Counted from the stretch's first letter, positions 48,563 to 58,241 are shown. The stretch is 64,000 nt of DNA from CAMCYM01 sp964405405 (GCA_964405405.1 CAYONT010000007.1:16418-80417), one strand, 5' to 3'. Numbers and translations are program-made. The notes: generated by a model not told the origin, from the sequence alone.

Positions 48563-49624
48563 TCAAAAGCTGGGGCAGGGCAAGGCCCGGGCGAGTTGAG
48601 GTCGGCTGCGGCGGTCGTGGTCCCAACGGTACTTGAGCATAAGTTCGTGGCTTCCGCCCGAATTGCCCAACCCTAGGGTGCTCACGGTGATGTCGTAGCT
48701 GTACCCGATTTTCCAGTCCTCCGTACCGTAGCCCAAGATGAGGCAAACGGCATCGACATCGTGTCCACCTTCTACGGTGTGGCCCACGGGCAGCCCCCGC
48801 CACCACAGGCCCACACTCAACGGGTGGGCATCGTAGTACGCTCCCAAGTCCAATTGGTCGAATCCGTCTTGGGTCATGTAGTTGAAGGAGAACACGAAGT
48901 CGCTGCGGTGGCGGCTCCGAGGGTGCTGGGCTGCCCGCATTCGGAAACCCCCGTGCGTGGAGGTCTTCACGCCCATGGGATCGGCGTAGCCGCTGAAGAG
49001 GCTCTCGTCGGGACGGTTGATGTGGTCGGCAGAGAAACCCACCCACATCTTGGGGCCTACAAGCAGCATGCCGGTGCCGAAGTCGGCGTAGTTCCGAGAT
49101 TCGTTCATCGGACCCTCCAGGGTGGCGTATTCCTCCCCTCGGATGAGCTGGTCGCCGAAGGTAAGCTTCGACATGTCGATGGACCGGTTCGCACCAGCAA
49201 CCTGAAGCGCGGGCCGGAAGCGCCAGCCGTTGACCAGCGGCACTTCATAGGCGTACTGCAGGGCGACCTTGGTGGTGGCCAGGGCCCCTGCTCCGGCTTG
49301 CTCGTTGGAGAACAGCACCCCGAAACCGCTATTCAGATTCCGGTTGTACCAATCGTGGGCCACATGCCAACCCACAAAGCCGTTGGGGAGTGAACTCCAC
49401 TGACTGCGGTAGAGCGAGGCGAGCTGGGCCCGCTCGGTCACCCCGACATAGCCGGGGTTGAGCGAGGTAGGCAAGGCGTTGTACTGCGTGAACCGCATGT
49501 CCTGCGCCGTGGCGGTTACTGCGGCTCCGCCTCCCAGCAGAACGCAAAGGGGAAGGAGGGCAGGGGCAAAGCGGAGGCGAGACAACGCAACCCGCAGGTT
49601 CAAAGGAAGGTAGCGTGAGAGCAT
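48563..49624 (-). CDS. PorP/SprF family T9SS membrane protein
   Basis: 353 residues. Signal peptide about 1-41 (ending ATAQ). The mature protein starts with the PorP/SprF motif RFTQYNALPTSLNPGYVG, then YRSQWSSLPNGFVG, GFGVLFSNEQAGAGAL and a long series of outer-membrane strands. SprF-type proteins work with T9SS cargo that carry a type B (CHU_C) C-terminal domain, anchoring or exporting the adhesin encoded next to them. Here it begins 2 bp after the stop of the 2025-residue PKD adhesin, which has exactly that domain. Its C-terminal ~20 residues (RRSRPQLARALPCPSF) look atypical for a barrel end. Confidence 0.9.
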   Translation of the reverse strand: MLSRYLPLNLRVALSRLRFAPALLPLCVLLGGGAAVTATAQDMRFTQYNALPTSLNPGYVGVTERAQLASLYRSQWSSLPNGFVGWHVAHDWYNRNLNSGFGVLFSNEQAGAGALATTKVALQYAYEVPLVNGWRFRPALQVAGANRSIDMSKLTFGDQLIRGEEYATLEGPMNESRNYADFGTGMLLVGPKMWVGFSADHINRPDESLFSGYADPMGVKTSTHGGFRMRAAQHPRSRHRSDFVFSFNYMTQDGFDQLDLGAYYDAHPLSVGLWWRGLPVGHTVEGGHDVDAVCLILGYGTEDWKIGYSYDITVSTLGLGNSGGSHELMLKYRWDHDRRSRPQLARALPCPSF

Positions 49625-49626
49625 GC

Positions 49627-52600
49627 TCAGGGAATGATCAGGGTTACATCACCGGCTTGGCGAACGGTCCTTCCGTCGCTGAATTGGGCTTCGGCTTTCC
49701 AGGCGTAGACGTCCTGGCGGACCAGCGAGCCCTCTACATAGCCGTCCCATCCGATGCCGGGATCGGTGGAGCGGAAAATGAGCTCTCCCCACTTGTTGAA
49801 GACAGCGAGTTCGTACCGGATGATGCCGGCGTGGTGGGGATGGAAAATGTCGTTGCTCAGGTCCATGGGGTCATAAGCGCCGCCCGTGGAACCGCCCGTC
49901 GTCGGGGTGAAGGCGGTGGGGAAGATCATGAATCCACCAGGAATTGCCTCCACGGCTTGGGCCCAGGCGTAGGTGCTCTGACAGCCGAAGTCGTTTTGGA
50001 CTGTCAATGCCACGTCGTATACACCCGGCTCGCGGTAGTTGTGCTCGGGGTTCATCAGGTCGCTCTGGAAACCGTCCCCGAAATTCCAGAGGAAGAACTG
50101 GGCGTCATCGGATGCCAACGAGATGAACTGAACTACTTGGTCCGGGGCCACCACGCGGTCCGGCGTGTAGGTGAACGCCGCCACCGGGGTGGGGAGTACT
50201 TCCACGATGGACGAGAGGAGGATTTCGTCTGCGTAGCCCTCGGGACCGGTGGCCACGAGTTTCACGTGGTAGGTGCCTGGGAATTCGTAAGTGTGGATGG
50301 GGTTGAGTTCAGCAGACTGGGCACCATCGCCGAAGTCCCAGAGGTAGGAGACCGCGTGTTCTGACTGGTTCTGGAAGGCCACCGACAGGGGCGCACATCC
50401 CGTTCCACCGCCCGTGAAGGCGGCCACAGGGGCCGGTGCGTGGATGTGTACTTCTTGGGTGGCACCGTCGGCGCAATATCCGTTGTCCACGGTCAGCGTG
50501 ATGGTGTAGGATCCCCAAGAGCCGTAAGTGTAGAGCCCGGGCTGGGTCTGTTGAGAAGCGCCGCCATCCCCGAAATCCCAGGTGTGCAGAGCTGTAGAGG
50601 AGGCTGTGCTCAGGTTGTTCAGGGTGATGGTAGCGTCCGGGAAGATCTGGTGGTCCGGGGTGGCGAGGAAGTGGGCCTCCGGCATGGGGTGAACGACAAC
50701 GCCTACTGCGGTGGTATCGGTGCAACCCAGCGCCGAGGTGGCCACGAGTTGGAGGACGTAGGTTACATCTTCGGTGGTGTTGTTGACGAAGGTGTGGACG
50801 GGCGAAGCCTCAGTGGATGAGGTACCGTCGCCGAAGTTCCACTGGTAGGTGGTGGCGCCGAAGCTTTGGTTTGCCACGAGGGCTTGCAAGGGCGAGCAAC
50901 CGGCTTCGAGCACGTCAAAGGCGGCCTCGATGCCCGGAGACACAGGGACTTCGACGGAACCGGTGGCGGCGCAGCCGTCGGCCGACAGGGCGGTGACTTG
51001 GGCGGTGTGCACCAGGGGGGTGGCGCCGGGGTTGAAGTAGGTGTGGCTGATGGGTTCCACGGGGGTTTCCGCCGTGAGGCCGTTGCCGAAGTTCCAGAAC
51101 AGCGAAGCGGCTCCGTCGGAGGTGGGGTGGAAGTGGGCCGTCAGGGGGTAGCAGCCCACGAGGGAGTCAAGGCCCAGGGTGAGTGTGGGGGTACCAAGAA
51201 CGGACACCGTTTGGGTCAGGGAGTCGACGCAGCCGTGGACGGTGGTGGCCACGAGGGTGACAGGGAATTCCACATTCGATGTGCCGGACGGCGCGAACAG
51301 GTGCGTCGGATGTACCACCGAGGACTGCGTACCATCGCCGAAGTCCCAAGCGTAGGTCGCATCCAGGGCAACCGTCAAGTTGTCGAAAGCGAGGGCCGCC
51401 GGTGCACAGGCTGCAGCCGGTACCGTGAATTGGGCGGCTACATCCGGATACACGGTGTGGATGACCTCTGCCGTGGCTGTACAACCTGCTGCCGTCGTGG
51501 CGACCTGCGTCAGGGTCAATTCCATCGGTTCGCTGGTCGGGTTATCGAACACCGTCGAGAACGTCGTTCCGGGTGATGGGTTGGCGGGCATCCAGAGCGG
51601 TTCGCCGTTGAGGGTCACCGAAACCTGGGCGGCATAGAGGGCGCCGTTTTCTAGGGTGACCTCGGTGCCCGCACACGCGGCTTGGGCACTCAAGTCCAGT
51701 TGCGCGACGGGGGCCGGATGGACCGTCACAGTGAATGTTGTGTCGTCGGCACAGCCGTACATCGACAGGGCAGACAGCGTCACGGGGTACGTCACAAGGG
51801 CTCCCGGGACGCCAGAGAATACCGTGGAGGCCGAGGACCCCACCGCACTGGAACCATTTCCGAACGACCATTGTACCAACGAGGCCTCAGGTCCAGCATG
51901 CGTGAAAGCACCCAAGAACGGGGCGCATCCGGTGACCGGACCCGTGGGGACCGCTTGCATCGTGGGGAACACGTGCACCTCTTCCGTTCGGCTATCGCTG
52001 CAGCCCAAGTGGTGGCTCGCGGTGAGCGTGACCTCATACGAAGCCGCATCGCCCTCTCCAGCGTAGGTGTAGGCATGTGTGCCGAGCCCAGCATTCGCCA
52101 GTCCATGGCCATCGCCGTAGTCCCAATCGAATTGGTCCGCCTGGGTGCTCGTGTTGGTCAGGGTGACCGGGAGCGGGGCACAGCCGCCGTCCGTGCTCGC
52201 CGTGAAAGAAGCCACCGGCTGCGGCTTGACCGCTACCGTTTCGGAGTGCGTGTCCGTGCATCCATGGACCGACGTGGCCGTCAACGTCACCGTCCGTTCC
52301 AGCAAGGCCATCGTGGGATTATGGACCGTCCAGTCGGGGCTCTGGTTCGTGACCACGGTGCCGTCACCGAGATCCCAAGCCACCGAAGCCGCGTTGGGGA
52401 TGGCGGGCAACACCACCTGGAGCGGTGAACAAACCGAGTCGATGCCCAAATCGAAAGCATACTGGGCAGCCGGGAACACCGTGACCGTTTCCGATTGTGC
52501 ATCGCTGCAACCCAGGGCATGTGAAGCCGTCACCGTGATCACCGGTTGCTGCACCCCTTGTCCACCGGGAAGCGCGAGCGGTAGGGTGGCCAAATTCGCC

Positions 52601-55600
52601 CCCGAGAAAACCGTCGTGTTGCCACGCGTCACGGTGTACCAGTCTGCGTTCGAGCTGGCATCAGTCAAGACCAAATCCAGCGGCGCACAGCCTTCCGTCG
52701 CACTGAGGGTGAAGTCCACCTGGGGCTGCGGTTTCACATGCACCCAGTGGCTGGCCGTTCCTTCGCAGCCATTTGGCGATACCCCCTCCACCGTGATGAG
52801 GTGGCTCTGCAGGACGTCTCCATCGTTGGTGAACGCGTGCACCGGGGCCTGCGCGTCGCTCGTGGTGCCGTCGCCAAAGTCCCAATGGACCGAGGCCAGT
52901 GCGGGGTAGGCGGGGAGGGCGACCTCCAGGGGGGAGCACGCCTCCTCCGTGGCCAGTGCAAAGGACAAGTCCGGAGCGGCATACACCGTCACCGCTTGCG
53001 AAGTCGTGTCCGTGCAGCCCAGGGCGTGCGTGGCCACCAGTGTCAGCGCGTACGTTACATCCGTCGCGCCCGCCTCGCCGTAGGTAAGTTGCACAGGACC
53101 ATTCGATCCCGTCGAAATCCACTGCCCGTTGCCCGGCAGAATGTCGTAAGTCGTCGCTTGCGTACTCAGGTTGTTCAAGGCCAAATCCAACGGCGCACAG
53201 CCCGCCCCCACATCCAACGTGAATTCCGCATGGGGCTGCGGCAATACAGTGACCGTAGCGGTGTGCGACTGCTCGCAGCCGAAGGGCGAGATGCCCGTGA
53301 AGGTCACGTTGTAGGATTGCGCTTCATCGCCCTCGTTCGTCCAAGCATGGACCGGTTGCTCCGCGGTGGAGGTTGTTCCGTCGCCGAGGTTCCAGGCAAA
53401 CGAAGCCGGTCCGAAGATGGCGGGAAGGGTCAACTCCAACGGGGCACAAGCAGGCTCCGCAGGCAGCGAGAACGCGAAGTCGGGTTCTGGGAACACCTGC
53501 AACGCGACCGAGGTCGTATCGTGGCAGCCGTTGGCTGCCAACGCTACCAACTGAATCTGAGCGGTTTGCAAAAACCCGGTGCTGTTCTCAAAAGTGTGTG
53601 CCACCGAAGCCGCGTTCGACGTGAACCCGTCGCTGAGGGACCACAGCACCTGGCTCGCCCCTTGCGACAAGCTGACCAACTGCGCCTCGAACGGCGCACA
53701 TTCGGCCACGAATGACCCGCCGATGACCGCCTGGGCGGCCGGCTGGGCCTGGACCACAAACGACTGCGTAGCCGAGCAGCCGCCCGAGGTCGTTCCCGTC
53801 ACCGACACAGGGTACGTCACGGCCGCCGTGGGGCTCCCTGGGAAGACGGTGGACGCATTCGCCGCCGACGACAACGTGTTGTTGCCGAAATTCCAGGCCC
53901 ACTGCGTCACACCCGTTCCGGCCGCCGTGAAGTCCACCTCCAGCGGGGCGCACCCCGACAAGGCCGAAGCATTGACCTGCAGCACCGGCATCGCCTGCAC
54001 GTTCACCGTGGTGGACTCCGCGTCCGAGCACAGGTTCGTCGTGACCGTCAGCGTCACCGGGTAAGAACCCGCGGCCGGAAAGACCCGGCTGGTGTTCTGG
54101 GAGAAACTCGTTCCAGCGCTGCCGAAATTCCAGTTCCAGTTGGTGATGGTTTGGCCTGCAGGAACAACCGTCTGGTCCGTGAACACCGTGCCGGCTCCCG
54201 CACACGCCGTGCCCACGCTGAACTGGGCCACGGGCGGATTGTGGACCAGGACGGTCTGCTGGACGCTGCGGCTGCAGCCATTCGTGCCCACCACCGTCAC
54301 CGAGACGGGGTACGTGCCCATGCCGTTGAAGACGATCTGCGGAAGGGTCGGGCCCGAGACGATGTAAGGCGTGACCCCCATGGACCAGGCGTAGCTCGCT
54401 GCGGTGGGGGAGAATGCAGTTCCCGTCACAGGTACAGAACCGCACCCGCTGTTCGTGGAGAGGCTCATCGTCACGGCTGGCTTGGGCAATACGGTGATGG
54501 TCACCGAAGCCGTGTCGCGGCATGCGGTGGGATTCGTGCTGCTCACCACGATGCTGCGCACGAGGTAGGTGCCGGGGTTCTGGAAAAGGAAACTCACATT
54601 CCCGTTGTTCGTGGGAATGAAACTGTTGCCGACGCCGAAGTTCCACAGGTACTGGTTCACCCCCGTGGCGGTCTGTTGAAAATGCACGGTGCTGCCCTCG
54701 CAGATGGTCGTGTTGTTCGCATTCAGCACGGCGACTGGGGGATTGATCACCTGGATGGTTTTGTAGGCGGTGTCCAAACCGCAGAAACTGCTGTCGATGA
54801 GCATCACGGTGTAGGAACCGAGGCCCGGGAAGGTCAGGGAATGTGAGGCGGCTGGGGTCAAGGAGGGGGCCCAATCGGTCCCTTCGTTGACGCCATCGCC
54901 GTTGAGGTCACCGAAGTCCCAGCGTTCGAAGCGGGGACTGTTGTTGCCTTGGGCAACGCAGTTCTTGATGGTGGCATTCCGGACTTGGGTCGTGACCTGC
55001 GGGAAGCAGAGGGTGGTGGCGTCCGCTTGGATGACCGCCTCGTCCACGTCATAGATGAGGATGGGGTGGTACTGGCTCAAGCTGGGGCCACCTTGCAGGG
55101 TGTTGCAGTAGTTCTCGGCGGTCAGGATGACCGTGGTCTCGCAGTCGACCGTCCCACTTTCGTACGTGTGGGAGAGGGTGGCACCCGCATTCGTGTGGTC
55201 CAGTTCGAGGATGGGTGAGCCGTCGCCGAAGTTCCAGCGGAAAATCGTACTCGGGCTCACGTTGGTGGAGCTGTTGATGAATGAAATCGCCTGGGGCGCG
55301 CAACCCTGGGTCACGCCGCCGAAGGGAATTTGGATGGACGCGCTCGTGGGTTCCTCCACGTAGTACCGGGCCTCCACGACACACCCCGTCGCGGGTTCGG
55401 TCAGGGTGATTTCGTAGAGGGCGGTGGCATCCCCGTAGCTGTGGCTCAAGGCTGGATAGCCGGGCGCCCAGAGCCCCACCGTTTCTTCCGGCGAGCCGTC
55501 TCCCCAGTTGACGACCACACCCGTCCAGGTGGTGCCGGGTTGGATTTGGAGCGTCGCAGCATTCCCGCTGCAATTCGCAAAGGTCGGCGTTTGCGAGAGC

Positions 55601-55704
55601 ATGCCGTTGGAATCGAGCACTTTGGGGCACTGTGCCACAGCGCCGGTGGGTGCAATCCCAGCCCAAAGGGCGAGGAAAAGGGCCGTGATGAGAATGCGGG
55701 TCAT
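49627..55704 (-). CDS. Giant PKD-repeat surface protein with type B T9SS (CHU_C) sorting domain
   Basis: 2025 residues. Signal peptide 1-25 (ending AVAQ). The body is about twenty Ig-like/PKD modules of 80-95 residues, many with W-x-F-G-D-G (WNFGDG, WDFGDGTTS) and a Cys pair formed by GCAPL-type openings and a later GC. In the region 52.2-53.5 kb modules alternate between two types (see findings). The last ~95 residues are the CHU_C type B domain: FPTAFTPTTGG, DIFHPHHAGI, LAVFNKWGELIF and VYAWKAEAQFSDGRTV. It is exported by SprA and handed to the adjacent SprF-like partner. By comparison with SprB, it may serve adhesion or gliding; the function here is unknown. Confidence 0.93.
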   Translation of the reverse strand: MTRILITALFLALWAGIAPTGAVAQCPKVLDSNGMLSQTPTFANCSGNAATLQIQPGTTWTGVVVNWGDGSPEETVGLWAPGYPALSHSYGDATALYEITLTEPATGCVVEARYYVEEPTSASIQIPFGGVTQGCAPQAISFINSSTNVSPSTIFRWNFGDGSPILELDHTNAGATLSHTYESGTVDCETTVILTAENYCNTLQGGPSLSQYHPILIYDVDEAVIQADATTLCFPQVTTQVRNATIKNCVAQGNNSPRFERWDFGDLNGDGVNEGTDWAPSLTPAASHSLTFPGLGSYTVMLIDSSFCGLDTAYKTIQVINPPVAVLNANNTTICEGSTVHFQQTATGVNQYLWNFGVGNSFIPTNNGNVSFLFQNPGTYLVRSIVVSSTNPTACRDTASVTITVLPKPAVTMSLSTNSGCGSVPVTGTAFSPTAASYAWSMGVTPYIVSGPTLPQIVFNGMGTYPVSVTVVGTNGCSRSVQQTVLVHNPPVAQFSVGTACAGAGTVFTDQTVVPAGQTITNWNWNFGSAGTSFSQNTSRVFPAAGSYPVTLTVTTNLCSDAESTTVNVQAMPVLQVNASALSGCAPLEVDFTAAGTGVTQWAWNFGNNTLSSAANASTVFPGSPTAAVTYPVSVTGTTSGGCSATQSFVVQAQPAAQAVIGGSFVAECAPFEAQLVSLSQGASQVLWSLSDGFTSNAASVAHTFENSTGFLQTAQIQLVALAANGCHDTTSVALQVFPEPDFAFSLPAEPACAPLELTLPAIFGPASFAWNLGDGTTSTAEQPVHAWTNEGDEAQSYNVTFTGISPFGCEQSHTATVTVLPQPHAEFTLDVGAGCAPLDLALNNLSTQATTYDILPGNGQWISTGSNGPVQLTYGEAGATDVTYALTLVATHALGCTDTTSQAVTVYAAPDLSFALATEEACSPLEVALPAYPALASVHWDFGDGTTSDAQAPVHAFTNDGDVLQSHLITVEGVSPNGCEGTASHWVHVKPQPQVDFTLSATEGCAPLDLVLTDASSNADWYTVTRGNTTVFSGANLATLPLALPGGQGVQQPVITVTASHALGCSDAQSETVTVFPAAQYAFDLGIDSVCSPLQVVLPAIPNAASVAWDLGDGTVVTNQSPDWTVHNPTMALLERTVTLTATSVHGCTDTHSETVAVKPQPVASFTASTDGGCAPLPVTLTNTSTQADQFDWDYGDGHGLANAGLGTHAYTYAGEGDAASYEVTLTASHHLGCSDSRTEEVHVFPTMQAVPTGPVTGCAPFLGAFTHAGPEASLVQWSFGNGSSAVGSSASTVFSGVPGALVTYPVTLSALSMYGCADDTTFTVTVHPAPVAQLDLSAQAACAGTEVTLENGALYAAQVSVTLNGEPLWMPANPSPGTTFSTVFDNPTSEPMELTLTQVATTAAGCTATAEVIHTVYPDVAAQFTVPAAACAPAALAFDNLTVALDATYAWDFGDGTQSSVVHPTHLFAPSGTSNVEFPVTLVATTVHGCVDSLTQTVSVLGTPTLTLGLDSLVGCYPLTAHFHPTSDGAASLFWNFGNGLTAETPVEPISHTYFNPGATPLVHTAQVTALSADGCAATGSVEVPVSPGIEAAFDVLEAGCSPLQALVANQSFGATTYQWNFGDGTSSTEASPVHTFVNNTTEDVTYVLQLVATSALGCTDTTAVGVVVHPMPEAHFLATPDHQIFPDATITLNNLSTASSTALHTWDFGDGGASQQTQPGLYTYGSWGSYTITLTVDNGYCADGATQEVHIHAPAPVAAFTGGGTGCAPLSVAFQNQSEHAVSYLWDFGDGAQSAELNPIHTYEFPGTYHVKLVATGPEGYADEILLSSIVEVLPTPVAAFTYTPDRVVAPDQVVQFISLASDDAQFFLWNFGDGFQSDLMNPEHNYREPGVYDVALTVQNDFGCQSTYAWAQAVEAIPGGFMIFPTAFTPTTGGSTGGAYDPMDLSNDIFHPHHAGIIRYELAVFNKWGELIFRSTDPGIGWDGYVEGSLVRQDVYAWKAEAQFSDGRTVRQAGDVTLIIP

Positions 55705-55751
55705 ACCGCCCTTTACGCAAAAACACGCCCCGGGTTACGGTCGGCTGCTGG

Positions 55752-56249
55752 TTACGGCGCGATGGAAGCCGTGATACGCTCGACGATTTGGGCCACCGCG
55801 GGACAGATGAGTGTGTTGCGCGCCGTTAGGTCCAAGATTCCCGCCATGTGCTTTCGATCGGTGTGCGGATACTCCCGACACGCCGCGGGCCGGTGCTCGT
55901 AAACCTGGCAACGGTGGTCCGTGAGGTCGAGAAATGGGCAAGGGGTCTGCTGCAGCACCCAGTCCCCATCCTCGTCCATCCGCAGGTAGCGGGTGTGGAA
56001 GTCTGCCGGACGCAGGCGGAGGTGGCGGGCCAAACGTTCCACATCCCGTTCCCGGAACAGTGGACTGGTGGTTCGACAACAGTTTGCACAGGTGAGGCAA
56101 TCCGTCTGGGCGAAGACCTCCTCGTGCGCACCGTGAAAGCGCTGGTCTAGATCGGCTGGCGGGCGTTTCTTCCAAGCGCGAAAGGCCTTGGTGGTTTGGG
56201 CTTGGCGTTTGCGGGCCGCAGCCAACCGGGCTTCTTGCGCAGGGGTCAC
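55752..56249 (-). CDS. YkgJ family cysteine cluster protein
   Basis: 165 residues from GTG 56249, 5 bp after the stop of the di-heme peroxidase. The cysteine pattern is CLTCANCC near the middle, then CPFLDLTDHRCQVYEHRPAACREYP and a late CPA, as in the YkgJ/CxxCxxCC family (putative zinc or iron cluster proteins). N-terminal ~35 residues are basic. Members often carry a mononuclear or Fe/Zn cluster; their function is mostly unknown. Co-transcription with an MbnH-like peroxidase and an MbnP-like copper protein may be meaningful. Start codon uncertain, as no ATG is near. Confidence 0.85.
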   Translation of the reverse strand: MTPAQEARLAAARKRQAQTTKAFRAWKKRPPADLDQRFHGAHEEVFAQTDCLTCANCCRTTSPLFRERDVERLARHLRLRPADFHTRYLRMDEDGDWVLQQTPCPFLDLTDHRCQVYEHRPAACREYPHTDRKHMAGILDLTARNTLICPAVAQIVERITASIAP

Positions 56250-56254
56250 TTCGG

Positions 56255-57355
56255 TCAGTGGGGGTCTTGGAACTCCGGCTTGTGGATGAAGGCCGTGTCC
56301 GTCAAGGTGTGCAGGAATGCCACCAGGTCCTGCTTCTGCGATGCGGACAGCACCAACCCGCCCGTGGAGTACTTCATGAAGGGGTCGACTGTGGAAGAAT
56401 ACACGCCGCCCGTCTCGTAGTGGTCGATGACCTCCTCGAGGGTCTGGAATCGACCATCGTGCATGTAAGGTGCTGAGAGGGCCACGTTTCGGAGGGAGGG
56501 CACTTTGAACTTGCCTGAATCCAGCGGATTGCCTGTCACCCCTGCCCGGCCGGCATCGGCCCCGAAGTGGGCATCGAGTCCGTTGTTGCGGAATAAGTAA
56601 TCCGAGAACTGCACCCCGGACTCGCTGTGGCAGTGGAAACAGTCGCCTCCAAATTGCCCCCCGGGGGTGGTTTCCGGATCTCCACCTTCTCGAATGAAAA
56701 TCTGATAGCCGTTGAATTCGCCCGGGGTCAGTTGGGTTTCGCCCCGCCGCCAGCGGTCGTACTTCGATTCGCTGGAGACCATGGTTCTCAGGAATTGGGC
56801 GATGGCCTTTGCAGCCCGGTCCGGCGTGATGTCGTCATCTCCGAAGGCAGCCAAGAACCGCTCGCGGTAGTCCGCATCTGCCCGCAACCGGGCCACAGCC
56901 GTACTCCAATCCAAGGCCATCTCATCGGGGTGCGGCACCGGGATGAGCACCTGCTCTTCCAAGGTCAGCGACCGGCCGTCCCAGAAATAGTTCGGCGCCC
57001 AGCCGAGGTTGATGAGCGCCATGGAATTGCGGGTTCCCTGTGCTCCCCCCACGCCGGTGCTCACGGCTGATGGGTCTGAAAAACCAGATGAGGGCAGGTG
57101 GCAACTTCCGCAGCTGATGCTGGAATCCAAGGACAAACCCCGCTCCCAGAACAGAAAACGCCCCAGCCGCACCCCCTCCACGGTGAGCGGATTGTCTGCC
57201 GGGATGTCCATGGGGGGAAAAAGCGGCGGGATGTTCAGCGTCAAAGGCGTGGCATTGGGCGCACAATCCGCACACGGGCCTTCAGGGTCCTTGCAGCGGG
57301 AACAACCTAAGACGCAGAGCAGCAAAAGCCCCAGAAGCCATGCATTGCGGTTCAT
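56255..57355 (-). CDS. Di-heme cytochrome c peroxidase, MbnH/MauG-like lipoprotein
   Basis: 366 residues from ATG 57355 (overlaps the MbnP-like stop, ATGA). Lipobox VLGC at about 15-18, so it is anchored in the envelope. Two c-type haem sites are visible: CGSCH (with a downstream GFSDP) and CFHCH. TRNSMALINLGWAPNYFWDGR and FKVPSLRNVALSAPYMHDGRF are typical of the cytochrome c peroxidase/MauG family. Directly downstream of an MbnP-like gene it is best read as MbnH, the enzyme that in Methylosinus oxidises a Trp of MbnP to kynurenine. An ordinary peroxidase role cannot be excluded from sequence alone. Confidence 0.85.
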   Translation of the reverse strand: MNRNAWLLGLLLLCVLGCSRCKDPEGPCADCAPNATPLTLNIPPLFPPMDIPADNPLTVEGVRLGRFLFWERGLSLDSSISCGSCHLPSSGFSDPSAVSTGVGGAQGTRNSMALINLGWAPNYFWDGRSLTLEEQVLIPVPHPDEMALDWSTAVARLRADADYRERFLAAFGDDDITPDRAAKAIAQFLRTMVSSESKYDRWRRGETQLTPGEFNGYQIFIREGGDPETTPGGQFGGDCFHCHSESGVQFSDYLFRNNGLDAHFGADAGRAGVTGNPLDSGKFKVPSLRNVALSAPYMHDGRFQTLEEVIDHYETGGVYSSTVDPFMKYSTGGLVLSASQKQDLVAFLHTLTDTAFIHKPEFQDPH

Positions 57356-58185
57356 TGCGGAATGTGCCATGCTTGGGTGAGCAGATCCATCAGCCGGGCG
57401 GCAATGGGGTCGTTGGGTCCGTTGTGGGTGAGCGGGTCAGCGATGACGTCGACGCTGTCGTTGGGGCCCACCAGCACCTTCGCGGCATCGAATTGCAGCG
57501 GGAGGACCGTGAGCCGCTGCGGGTCGATCCAAACCGGGTTTTCAAACGGAACCACCACCTCCCGGTAGCTCGCGTCCGTTCCGCAGTGGTAGGCGATGGG
57601 CGAACTCATGACCTCCGTTCCCAGCGGTGCGGCCCGGCCCTCATACTTGACGAAGATGTACCCCGTGGACCAAGTCCAAAACATCCCGGCCGACCCCAGG
57701 AACCCCATCGGGTGGTCGTTGGGAAACGTGGCGGGGTCCGTGCCGCGGTTTAGGTCCTCCGGGATGCCCACCCCAAATCGCACCGCCTGATACACCCCCG
57801 CGGGAAACGGCTCCAACAGGCAGGTGTCCTCCGTTTTGAAGTCCAGCAAGTGCACCTCTTCCAATCGTTCATTGCGATGCCAAACCCCCTCCAAATCCTG
57901 CACCTCCATCCGGGAGACATACAGTTGCAAGTTGCTGACCGTGAGGGCATGCCCCAGGTGGTCCACCGCCGGCTGATTCAGGGCATACGGCGCGCCGTCC
58001 CAAAGCAGTTCCACATCGAACCGAAGCGTGCCCGGGATGTCCGGGGGCTGGGTGTCCACCGTCGGCCGACAGCCTCCCAACGCCCACAACAAGCCCAACA
58101 ACCCCAGTGCGCAATAACGACGGGCAATCGACACAGTCAACCCGCGGGCTGGCTTGCAGTCGGTGGGCATTGCTTCAGGTGCCAT
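57352..58185 (-). CDS. MbnP-like copper-binding lipoprotein
   Basis: 277 residues (a second ATG at 58170 would remove five). Lipobox ALGGC at about 35-39. The mature protein is a beta-sandwich with the MbnP-family pattern: LRFDVELLWDG, LTVSNLQLYVSRMEV, NDHPMGFLGSAGMFWTWSTGY and then YHCG. The W-x-W motif in GMFWTWSTGYIF is where I expect the Trp that becomes kynurenine; His in NDHPM and YHCG are possible copper ligands. In the studied MbnP, two His and the kynurenine bind one Cu(I). No methanobactin genes are present. The family call is from motif memory and from the adjacent MbnH-like gene. Confidence 0.8.
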   Translation of the reverse strand: MAPEAMPTDCKPARGLTVSIARRYCALGLLGLLWALGGCRPTVDTQPPDIPGTLRFDVELLWDGAPYALNQPAVDHLGHALTVSNLQLYVSRMEVQDLEGVWHRNERLEEVHLLDFKTEDTCLLEPFPAGVYQAVRFGVGIPEDLNRGTDPATFPNDHPMGFLGSAGMFWTWSTGYIFVKYEGRAAPLGTEVMSSPIAYHCGTDASYREVVVPFENPVWIDPQRLTVLPLQFDAAKVLVGPNDSVDVIADPLTHNGPNDPIAARLMDLLTQAWHIPQ

Positions 58186-58228
58186 ACTGCGGATTTTTAG
58201 GTCGGCGTTTGTTCGCCAAGATAACCCC

Positions 58229-58236
58229 TAAATTGC
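58229..58236 (+). promoter_or_regulatory. -7-like box TAAATTGC for the addA-like gene
   Basis: TAAATTGC ends 5 nt before ATG 58242 and is identical to the box before the dipeptidase (12309-12316). It supports ATG 58242 as the start. Confidence 0.4.
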
Positions 58237-58241
58237 AACAA

